Origin: DAOVGU01 sp030637775 [NCBI: bacterium]
GTDB taxonomy: Bacteria > Ratteibacteria > UBA8468
Assembly: GCA_030637775.1 (NCBI GenBank)
Contig: DAOWFY010000020.1
Location: forward strand, 1-10,482
Direction of reading: 5' to 3'
Length of the DNA: 10,482 bases
Shown here: positions 1 through 4,909 of the stretch, piece by piece
Layout: each line of letters opens with the position of its first letter
Position numbering within the stretch: position 1 is the stretch's first letter
The notes under the pieces: model-generated
The model's database searches: none
The model's input: the letters and a program-made list of their open reading frames with translations, nothing else
What the model was told of the DNA's origin: nothing
Translations under genes and position numbers: made by a program

Positions 1-724
1 AGGTAATGCCGTAGATAATGTAACTGAATGTCTTTCCTGAGATTCTTTTATTCAACCATGCCCCTAATAAAGTTCCTCCTATTACCCAGGGTATCAAGCA
101 AACGCTTTCTAAAATTGTCTTTTGGGTAATGATATTACCGGCAATGTAAGGAATTAACTTGGCGCTATTTCCAACAAAAAAGTAGAGAAGAGCAGTGCCT
201 ACAAAGACTCGTTTTTCCAATTTCTGAGGAAGAAGAAAGAGCAATATAATCGGTCCCGCCGCATGGGCAAGGGTGGAGGTAACGCCGGCGATTATTCCCA
301 CAGTTACCCCCTGCCATATTCTGGGTTTGTAGGCGACTGGATTGACTTTGCGGCGAACTTTCAACTGAACGTATAGTTGAATTAGCACAATAACAACACA
401 GATAATCCCGATAAATACCCGCAACACCCTTTCCCCCTCTGTCAGTAATTCGAACCTCTTTAAGAGCAAAGAGCCAATACCTATGCCCAGGAGACATCCT
501 GGAATAAGCATTGACAGGTTACGGAAATTCTGCGTCTTAGGATAATGCAGAAGAGAAAAGATATCCCCGGTGATTAATAAAGGAAGCAGCACTCCCAACA
601 TCCGGGTTGGAGAGATAGCGATGGTCATTAAAGGAACTGCCAGTATACCTACGCCGGCTCCAAAGCCTGCTTTAGAGACACCTACAAGTATACTTGCAAT
701 CCAGCAGAGTAATGTAGAAGTCAT
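1..724 (-). CDS. TauE/SafE-family membrane permease (3' end outside window)
   Basis: This frame is open from an ATG at 724 down to the window edge, giving 241 residues of a family usually around 250, so only a short C-terminal piece is missing. An in-frame TAG lies four codons upstream, which fixes the start. The family exports or imports small anions such as sulfite, sulfoacetate or other organosulfur compounds across the inner membrane. The protein is strongly hydrophobic. It shows the two-repeat family pattern: an early G-V-S-K-A-G-F-G-A-G motif (about residues 14-23), and a second-half motif with A-G-V-T-S-T-L-A-H-A-A-G-P, followed by FLLPQ, a V-G-T segment and a G-N-S-A-K segment. Hydrophobic stretches alternate with short charged loops such as QLKVRRKV. 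No good ribosome binding site is visible before the ATG. It is transcribed divergently from mutM. The substrate cannot be told from sequence. I am confident of the family. Confidence 0.9.
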   Translation of the reverse strand, partial: MTSTLLCWIASILVGVSKAGFGAGVGILAVPLMTIAISPTRMLGVLLPLLITGDIFSLLHYPKTQNFRNLSMLIPGCLLGIGIGSLLLKRFELLTEGERVLRVFIGIICVVIVLIQLYVQLKVRRKVNPVAYKPRIWQGVTVGIIAGVTSTLAHAAGPIILLFLLPQKLEKRVFVGTALLYFFVGNSAKLIPYIAGNIITQKTILESVCLIPWVIGGTLLGAWLNKRISGKTFSYIIYGIT

Positions 725-736
725 ATTAGTTTTCTA

Positions 737-757
737 TAGTTTATCACGATAAAACTA
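737..757. promoter_or_regulatory. Imperfect palindrome between divergent genes, possible operator
   Basis: TAGTTTATC is followed by two bases and GATAAAACTA, an inverted repeat with one extra base. It lies 13 bases upstream of the permease start codon and within the 94-base gap between that gene and mutM. The position over the likely permease promoter suggests an operator. The arms could equally be a chance AT-rich symmetry. No terminator-like T-run follows, and both flanking genes read away from it. Confidence 0.3.
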
Positions 758-818
758 ATAAAGGGAAATTTTTGGAAATGATTCCTGAATCTGTGGTAGA
801 ATTAAAGAAAGGTGAACT

Positions 819-1622
819 ATGCCGGAATTACCTGAGGTAGAAACAATTAAGCGGCAGTTAAAAAGAGGAATTTTAAATAAGAAGATAAAAGAGGTTATCG
901 TCAAAGATAAAAGGCTCATTAAAGGAATTTCCCCGCAAATCTTTAAATCAAAGGTCGAAGGAAAGTCTATCAAGGATATTTCAAGAAGAGGAAAGGTCTT
1001 AATTATAAAATTAGAAGAAAGGTTATTTCTTATCTTTCATTTAAGGATCAGTGGCTTGCTTATTTTAAGTAAAACTACAGAAGATTTCTCCCGGGTTATT
1101 TTTAGACTGGGGGATAATAGATTACTAAATTTTTGTGATGCCAGAGTATTCGGGGAAATCAGGCTCATTAATGATTGGCAAAAATTACCCTTCATTAAAG
1201 CGATGGGACCGGAACCTTTAGAGTTAAATAAGGAACGGTTTGTGAAACTCTTTGAAGGCAAAAAAGCGAAAATAAAACCTCTTTTAATGGACCAGAAACT
1301 CTTAGCCGGTGTCGGCAATATCTACGCTCAGGAATCTCTGTTTTGTGCGGGAATTCATCCGGAGCGAAGAGCAGACAGGGTTAGAAGTGGGGAGTTGGAA
1401 AAGGTTCATCATTGCCTTACTTCCATTTTAAAAGAAGCAATAAAGAAGAAAGGCACCTCGGTCGATACTTACCGGCAGATTGACGGTCAAGAGGGTGGAT
1501 ATATTCCTTTCCTACAAGTCTATCAAAGAGAAAATAAGCCCTGCCTTAACTGTAAAACAACGATAAAAAGAGAACTTATCGGGGGCAGAGGAACATACTT
1601 CTGCCCTCACTGCCAGAGGTAG
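819..1622 (+). CDS. mutM: Formamidopyrimidine-DNA glycosylase / AP lyase (Fpg)
   Basis: The protein has 267 residues, a normal length for Fpg, with a good ribosome binding site (AAAGGTGA, 5 bases before the ATG). It excises oxidised purines such as 8-oxoguanine and nicks the abasic site. It starts MPELPEVET, giving the catalytic N-terminal Pro2 and the Glu3 that the chemistry needs. Lys59 in RRGK is the conserved catalytic lysine. The helix-two-turns-helix region runs through DQKLLAGVGNIYAQESLF (158-175) with Asn167. A C-terminal zinc finger uses Cys242, Cys245, Cys262 and Cys265, with Arg257 in the GGRGTY loop. Arg109 and Phe111 (DARVFG) match two of the three residues that fill the DNA void after base flipping. 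The third, normally Met in HLxMSG, is Ile77 here. The gene stands alone, divergent from the permease. Nei is less likely given the Fpg-type start and zinc finger. Confidence 0.98.
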   Translation: MPELPEVETIKRQLKRGILNKKIKEVIVKDKRLIKGISPQIFKSKVEGKSIKDISRRGKVLIIKLEERLFLIFHLRISGLLILSKTTEDFSRVIFRLGDNRLLNFCDARVFGEIRLINDWQKLPFIKAMGPEPLELNKERFVKLFEGKKAKIKPLLMDQKLLAGVGNIYAQESLFCAGIHPERRADRVRSGELEKVHHCLTSILKEAIKKKGTSVDTYRQIDGQEGGYIPFLQVYQRENKPCLNCKTTIKRELIGGRGTYFCPHCQR

Positions 1623-1624
1623 TA

Positions 1625-1790
1625 GTAAAGTTTCTTTTTTCATCTCCTTTTCTTTCTCCTGATTGCTTCCGCTGCTCAAAATCTATTTCCCTACCAACAC
1701 CATAAGCCATTGCCCTACTGGCGCTCTCAAGCCCCCGTCCTTTGATACCTTTTTTTCATAGCTTTGGCAACTGTTATTTAAGATAGGCTT
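1625..1790 (-). other. Gap between mutM and fic; possible coding relic on the minus strand
   Basis: The 220 bases between mutM and fic hold no intact gene. On the minus strand one frame stays open through a protein-like stretch with GIKGRGLESASRAMAYGVGR followed by EIDFEQRKQSGERKGDEKR. It lacks a start, because a TGA precedes it two codons before the glycine. The C-rich top strand looks like the reverse of coding DNA. I do not recognise the family. A short part (plus-strand 1638-1685, TTTTTTCATC to CTCAAAATCT) resembles 5938-5967 with a gap. I treat it as a possible decayed gene end, with low certainty. Confidence 0.2.
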
Positions 1791-1795
1791 TAGAT

Positions 1796-1824
1796 TTGGT
1801 AATACAGAGTAATTAAGATATAAT
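1796..1824 (+). promoter_or_regulatory. Sigma70-type promoter for fic
   Basis: TTGGTA (1796-1801), a 17-base spacer and a perfect TATAAT (1819-1824) lie just before the fic start at 1842. A start of transcription near 1831 would leave a leader of only about 10 bases, so translation would begin close to the 5' end. That fits the weak ribosome binding site (AAAGAAAAAG) seen there. Confidence 0.6.
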
Positions 1825-1841
1825 ATTTAATAAAGAAAAAG

Positions 1842-2879
1842 ATGTTCAAACCAAAATTCAGATACACAAATAAAATAGTCCGGTTGCTTACTAAGATTTC
1901 GGCATCAAGAGAGATAATTCTCAGCTCTCCTTTAATTCCTAAATGGGAAGTTGCTTTAAGGCGTGAAGCAATAATCCGCAGCGCCCATTCATCTACGAGC
2001 ATTGAGGGAAACAGGTTATCTTTCGAACAGGTAAGCAACTTAGCTCAGGGAAGAGAGGTGACAGCTACCCAAAAGGATAAACAGGAAGTTTTGAATTATC
2101 TGAACATCCTGGAAAATATTGGGAAATTAATAAAAGGGAGCTCTATCCTTGAGAAAGATATTTTAAATATCCACCGTATGGTGACAAAAGGTACTTTAGA
2201 CAATCCAGATGATTGCGGAGTTTATCGTAACCGTTATGTCGTAGTAGCAAATAGGCTTACCGGAGAGGTCTTTTTCAGACCACCGAAAAATGAGGATGTA
2301 CCTGGGTTAATAGAAGATTTGGTTAAATGGATAAACCTTGAGGAAGCAAAAGAACTCGATCCCATTCTTGAAGCAGGGATAGTCCATTACGAATTCGTCA
2401 GAATCCATCCCTTTGTTGACGGGAATGGCAGAACTGCAAGGGTCTTGGCGACTTTGATTCTCTATCTGCGGGGTTTTGATACCAAACAATTTTTCTGCCT
2501 TGACGATTATTATGATTCTAACAGACAGGCTTATTACAGAGCATTGCAAAGCGTTAATCAAAAGAGTTTAGACCTTACGCAGTGGCTCCAATATTTTACC
2601 GAAGGGGTAGCAGTGAGTATTAATGCGGTTAAGGAAAGGGTGATAAGGCTTAGTAGCGAGAGGTTGAGAAAAGCAAAAAGAGGGCAGATTGCCTTAACCG
2701 AAAGACAGATGAGGATTGTGGAATTCATCAACCAAAATGGTAAGATAACAAATAGGGATGTAAGGGAGATGTTCAAGCTTTCAGACGAAGGCGCGTTGAA
2801 AGAAATCAAGAAGACCATAAGATTAGGAGTTATTAAAAGCCAGGGCAAAGGAAGGGGACTACATTATATTCTTCAATAA
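1842..2879 (+). CDS. fic: Fic/DOC-family AMP-transferase, class II, with C-terminal winged helix
   Basis: The protein has 345 residues and is complete. Fic enzymes transfer AMP (sometimes other nucleotide parts) from ATP to hydroxyl side chains of target proteins. The catalytic motif HPFVDGNGRTAR (189-200) is intact: His189 is the base, Asp193 binds the metal, and Asn195, Gly196, Arg197 and Arg200 hold the phosphates. Near the N-terminus SSTSIEGNR (50-58) carries the (S/T)xxxE(G/N) inhibitory helix as Ser51 to Glu55-Gly56, so this is a class II, self-inhibited Fic. GEVFFRPP (141-148) is the flap that positions the target. Residues from about 285 to 345 look like a winged helix-turn-helix (LTERQMRIVEFINQNGKITN, then a helix and a GRGLHYIL wing), as in many Fic_N-type proteins. 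That part may bind DNA and autoregulate. The ATG lies just after a TATAAT box. No separate antitoxin gene flanks it. The target is unknown. Confidence 0.95.
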   Translation: MFKPKFRYTNKIVRLLTKISASREIILSSPLIPKWEVALRREAIIRSAHSSTSIEGNRLSFEQVSNLAQGREVTATQKDKQEVLNYLNILENIGKLIKGSSILEKDILNIHRMVTKGTLDNPDDCGVYRNRYVVVANRLTGEVFFRPPKNEDVPGLIEDLVKWINLEEAKELDPILEAGIVHYEFVRIHPFVDGNGRTARVLATLILYLRGFDTKQFFCLDDYYDSNRQAYYRALQSVNQKSLDLTQWLQYFTEGVAVSINAVKERVIRLSSERLRKAKRGQIALTERQMRIVEFINQNGKITNRDVREMFKLSDEGALKEIKKTIRLGVIKSQGKGRGLHYILQ

Positions 2880-2914
2880 GGTTGGCGATTAGGTTGGCGA
2901 TTAGGTTGGCGATT
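2879..2914 (+). repeat. Three perfect 12-base tandem repeats at the fic 3' end
   Basis: AGGTTGGCGATT occurs three times head to tail with no mismatch. The first unit begins on the last base of the fic stop codon. The last unit ends on the first T of a TTGACA box. Copy number of such an exact short array could change by slippage. It is not a CRISPR, as there are no spacers. It may carry binding sites for a regulator of the downstream operon or be a neutral slippage product. Confidence 0.85.
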
Positions 2915-2940
2915 TGACAAAGGGGGCAGAGCATTATATC
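2914..2940 (+). promoter_or_regulatory. Possible promoter for the Ig-like/membrane/zincin operon
   Basis: A perfect -35 box TTGACA (2914-2919) abuts the tandem repeats. The best nearby -10 match is TATATC (2935-2940), with a short 15-base spacer; at 17 bases the hexamer is a poorer TATCTG. The 11-mer GATTTGACAAA around this -35 recurs at 4486-4496, in front of the next transcription unit. The -35 is convincing, the -10 only fair. Confidence 0.4.
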
Positions 2941-2985
2941 TGAGTACAATGGAAGCGAATAGGGCAATAAATTTTGAATGGGGTA

Positions 2986-3405
2986 ATGAATAGGGTAATA
3001 TTTAGGATGTTGGTATTGGCAGTAGTTTTGATGGCTGGTGTTGCAATGACTCAGGAGGCAACCGAAGTCAGTGTTGAAATAATGCCTCCCGTTGTTGTAA
3101 AAACTGTACCCCAGGCGGGAGCCACTAACGTTGATCCAGCCATTACCGAAATTCGGGTTACTTTCAGCAAGGATATGATGACAGAGAAGATGTGGTCGTG
3201 GGTCAAGATTTCAGATGAGACATTTCCTAAAATCACGGGCGAGGTAAGATACTTGAAGGATAAGAGGACCTGCATTGCACCGGTTAAATTAAAGCCCGGG
3301 AAAACTTATGCAATATGGTTTAATTCAAGCAAATTTAATGCTTTCAGGGACAAGGACAATAATCCGGCTATCCCGTATCTATTAACATTTCAGACACAAA
3401 GATAA
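2986..3405 (+). CDS. Secreted single-domain protein with SbsA-type Ig-like (Big_5) fold
   Basis: From the ATG at 2986 the protein has 139 residues. A TTG at 2974 would add four residues, and an ATG at 3007 also keeps a usable hydrophobic stretch. Residues 1-24 form a signal peptide: basic start MNR, hydrophobic core MLVLAVVLMAGVA, then TQEA near the likely cleavage site. The mature part (about 35-138) matches the bacterial Ig-like domain of the SbsA_Ig type: PVVVKTVPQAGATNVDP, then the hallmark VTFSKDMM, the Trp-Ser-Trp, KLKPGKTYAIW, and the closing PYLLTFQT. Such domains bind or present surfaces outside the cell and often occur in larger surface proteins; here it stands alone. No lipobox is present, so it is probably free in the periplasm or outside. 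The single Cys96 cannot form an internal disulfide. It sits 13 bases before the membrane protein gene, so the two are likely cotranscribed. Confidence 0.85.
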   Translation: MNRVIFRMLVLAVVLMAGVAMTQEATEVSVEIMPPVVVKTVPQAGATNVDPAITEIRVTFSKDMMTEKMWSWVKISDETFPKITGEVRYLKDKRTCIAPVKLKPGKTYAIWFNSSKFNAFRDKDNNPAIPYLLTFQTQR

Positions 3406-3418
3406 AAGGAGGGAAATT

Positions 3419-3784
3419 ATGCTCATATTAGTTAGGCTTATCAGTATAATTATCGTGGGTATGGGGATTACTTTTCTATTAAGCCCAAAGACGCTGAAAC
3501 AGTTTATGGCTTTTTTGAAACAAGGAAGAAAGCTCTACATCGTGGGTATTTTAAGACTTTTGATTGGTATTATCCTTTTATTGGTTGCCTCGCAGTGCAG
3601 GTTGGTTGGGGTTGTAGTCACATTAGGCATTTTAATTTTTATAAAGGGTATTATTATTTTTATTCTTGGATTAGAAAGAATAAAATCTATGCTTAACTGG
3701 TGGAACAAAAGGTCACTTCTGGTTATACGCCTTATGGGTCTTATCGCTTTAGCCGTTGGTGCGCTACTTCTCTATTCTGTATAG
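3419..3784 (+). CDS. Four-helix integral membrane protein of unknown function, internally duplicated
   Basis: The protein has 121 residues, with the strongest ribosome binding site in the window (AAAGGAGGG, 5 bases before the ATG). Hydrophobic segments lie at about 2-22, 40-58, 63-84 and 100-121. The loop after helix 1 (KTLKQFMAFLKQGRK) and the loop after helix 3 (ERIKSMLNWWNKRS) are both basic and amphipathic. Each is followed by a helix of the type LRLLIGIILLLVA or IRLMGLIALAVGALLL. The two halves therefore look like copies of one helix-loop-helix unit. By the positive-inside rule both loops would be cytoplasmic. I do not recognise the family; DUF2065-like small two-helix proteins have a similar look, but I cannot claim homology. 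It follows the secreted Ig-like gene by 13 bases and precedes the zincin gene by 28, suggesting one operon. Confidence 0.8.
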   Translation: MLILVRLISIIIVGMGITFLLSPKTLKQFMAFLKQGRKLYIVGILRLLIGIILLLVASQCRLVGVVVTLGILIFIKGIIIFILGLERIKSMLNWWNKRSLLVIRLMGLIALAVGALLLYSV

Positions 3785-3812
3785 CATTCTCCCACCAAAA
3801 GATCGTAGGTTT

Positions 3813-4166
3813 ATGGAAAAGAAAAGATTTGAAAAACTTGTGGCAGAGGCTATTGAGAAACTGCCGGAGAAATTTCAAAAGAAGATACAAAATCTCAATG
3901 TCGTGGTAGAGGCGATGCCTTCCGATGAGATCCTTAAGCAACAGGGAATAGGACAACGCAATAGCCTTCTTGGATTGTATCATGGCATCCCTCTAAAAAA
4001 TAGAGGTGTGAGTTACACAAACGTTCTTCCCGATAAGATAATTATCTATCGGGGACCTATTGAAAGATTATGCAGGAATGAAAACGAAATAAGGGAGAAG
4101 GTCAAAGAAGTTTTTATGCATGAGCTCGGACATCACTTTGGTATGAATGAGCAGGAGTTACTTTAA
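3813..4166 (+). CDS. Minimal zincin metallopeptidase (Zincin_1 / DUF1025 family)
   Basis: I chose the ATG at 3813, which gives 117 residues, the usual family length, and a typical start (MEKKRFEKLVAEAIEKLPE). A TTG at 3756 would overlap the membrane gene and add an unlikely tail. Family landmarks in order are FEKLVAEAIEKLP (6-18), VVVEAMPSDE (30-39), LLGLYHGIPL (52-61), LPDKIIIYRGPIER (72-85) and the zinc site HELGHHFG (103-110), with His103, Glu104 and His107. The third ligand in this family is usually Asp three residues after the glycine; here it is Glu113. The fold is a small gluzincin/metzincin-like domain whose substrate is not known. There is no signal peptide, so it acts in the cytoplasm. 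It is the last gene of the likely Ig-like/membrane/zincin operon. The ribosome binding site is weak (TAGGT). Confidence 0.88.
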   Translation: MEKKRFEKLVAEAIEKLPEKFQKKIQNLNVVVEAMPSDEILKQQGIGQRNSLLGLYHGIPLKNRGVSYTNVLPDKIIIYRGPIERLCRNENEIREKVKEVFMHELGHHFGMNEQELL

Positions 4167-4300
4167 AATCAACAAGTTTCTGGTAGGCATCGGTAGAGTT
4201 ATAAAATATATGCTAAAATAAAGTTACTGATTGCACGCAAAATCTAATGACAGGTGATATTCTTTTCAATTACCCTTCTTTTAACCTCCTCTAATCTGTT

Positions 4301-4387
4301 TGGCTATGGATTTTAAGCCACCAGGACCGGCTGAAAGGCTTCGGGCCATAGGATCCACCAGGTGGCTATGGCTTATCGTATAAAATC
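4301..4387 (+). other. Structured element with competing stem pairings (possible ncRNA or leader)
   Basis: TGGCTATGG occurs twice (4301-4309 and 4363-4371), and CCACCAGG occurs twice (4318-4325 and 4355-4362). The complement CCATAG (4346-4351) can pair with either TGGCTATGG copy, so two folds exclude each other. The downstream choice is a strong hairpin: GCCATAG (4345-4351) with CTATGGC (4366-4372), plus CCA with TGG inside, closed by a CCACC-A-GGTGG core. An outer stem can form from GATTTTA and TAAGCC (4309-4319) with GGCTTA (4370-4375) and TAAAATC (4381-4387). It is much more GC-rich than its flanks. It could be a regulatory leader, a small RNA, a terminator for the zincin operon (no T-run follows) or a miniature mobile element. 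It matches no riboswitch class I can recall. Confidence 0.45.
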
Positions 4388-4488
4388 AAAAGTTAGCAAG
4401 AAATTTGATACTAAATTTTAAGTATGTTATTGTATAAAGACTGGGAGTTGAAGAAAGTGTTACCTATGTACCCGACCAGTACAGGGAT

Positions 4489-4518
4489 TTGACAAAATAG
4501 CAAAATATGAGGTAATAT
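4489..4518 (+). promoter_or_regulatory. Possible promoter upstream of the 80-residue gene and trpC-like gene
   Basis: A perfect TTGACA (4489-4494) is followed after 18 bases by TAATAT (4513-4518). It would give a leader of about 140 bases carrying the nested inverted repeats at 4556-4619. The surrounding 11-mer GATTTGACAAA also surrounds the -35 box at 2914. The -10 is only a 4 of 6 match. Confidence 0.35.
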
Positions 4519-4555
4519 TTAATATGTCACCAAAACTTGACTATTCCTTTCAAAT

Positions 4556-4619
4556 TATGATATTGTAGATTGCAAAAGATAGCGATGATCGCAACAATAG
4601 CAATTTGTAAAGGATCATA
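4556..4619. repeat. Nested inverted repeats in the leader before the 80-residue gene
   Basis: Three pairs of complementary arms are nested around one centre: TATGAT (4556-4561) with ATCATA (4614-4619), ATTGC (4569-4573) with GCAAT (4600-4604), and the perfect palindrome GCGATGATCGC (4582-4592). Loops of unpaired bases separate the arms. It may form an interrupted RNA hairpin or be a protein-binding site. It is not a classical terminator, since no T-run follows. Confidence 0.4.
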
Positions 4620-4664
4620 CCAATATTTTCCTTCCTAAGTTGAACAAAAATATATTTATAAAAA

Positions 4665-4907
4665 ATGGACAAACTAGAAAAAGAAGTAGATTTTGATTCT
4701 GTAAACAAGCATATCAATGAGGAAGACATGGATATAAACATAATCAGAATAATATATAAAGGATTAACGGATGAAGAATTCAAGGAACTCAAAATTAAAC
4801 AAGAAGCAGTTGACCTGGAAGAGGGCAAAGCACTTGCAAGATATCCTTCTGATTTGAAACCTTTATATAAGAATAAAGCTGTTGGTGTTTTATATCTTGG
4901 CGCATAA
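4665..4907 (+). CDS. Small acidic protein of unknown function, upstream partner of trpC-like gene
   Basis: The 80 codons run from the ATG at 4665 and end two bases before the trpC-like start, a spacing typical of coupled genes. There is no Shine-Dalgarno sequence; the bases before the ATG are almost all A and T. The protein is rich in Asp, Glu and Lys with few aromatics and no Cys. Residues 1-50 look mainly helical (EKEVDFDSVNKHINEEDMD, then IIRIIYKGLTDEEFKELKIK). The end, KNKAVGVLYLGA, looks like a beta strand. There is no signal peptide or membrane segment. I do not recognise a family. The tight link suggests a subunit, regulator or accessory of the TrpC-like enzyme, but this is inference from position only. 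A truncated remnant of a longer gene is also possible. Confidence 0.6.
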   Translation: MDKLEKEVDFDSVNKHINEEDMDINIIRIIYKGLTDEEFKELKIKQEAVDLEEGKALARYPSDLKPLYKNKAVGVLYLGA

Positions 4908-4909
4908 AA

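Larger units (their letters stand above)
4167..4664. other. Gene-free stretch with two structured elements
   Basis: I find no credible gene in these 498 bases. They hold the long hairpin at 4301-4387, a promoter-like pair of boxes at 4489-4518 and the nested inverted repeats at 4556-4619. No tRNA cloverleaf, T-box motif or familiar riboswitch core is visible. Base composition becomes more AT-rich after about 4390. Confidence 0.7.

Noticed and set aside
165-497. 110-codon minus-strand frame
   Set aside because: It is an alternative frame within the TauE/SafE permease, whose own frame is open throughout and shows family motifs.
570-752. 60-codon plus-strand frame
   Set aside because: It lies antisense to the start of the permease gene, has no recognisable product, and reflects the opposite strand of coding DNA.
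2307-2848. Two minus-strand frames of 84 and 96 codons inside fic
   Set aside because: They are antisense to the well-supported Fic domain and overlap each other by only a few bases with no family signature.
2879-2914. CRISPR array
   Set aside because: The units are 12 bases and directly abutting, with no spacers and no cas genes nearby.
3756-3812. TTG start giving a 136-residue zincin
   Set aside because: It would overlap the membrane protein gene and add an unlike tail; the ATG at 3813 matches the family start.
4301-4387. Known riboswitch, T-box or tRNA
   Set aside because: I looked for the T-box GGGTGG core, the cores of common riboswitches (SAM, TPP, cobalamin, glycine, fluoride, ZTP) and a tRNA cloverleaf, and found none.
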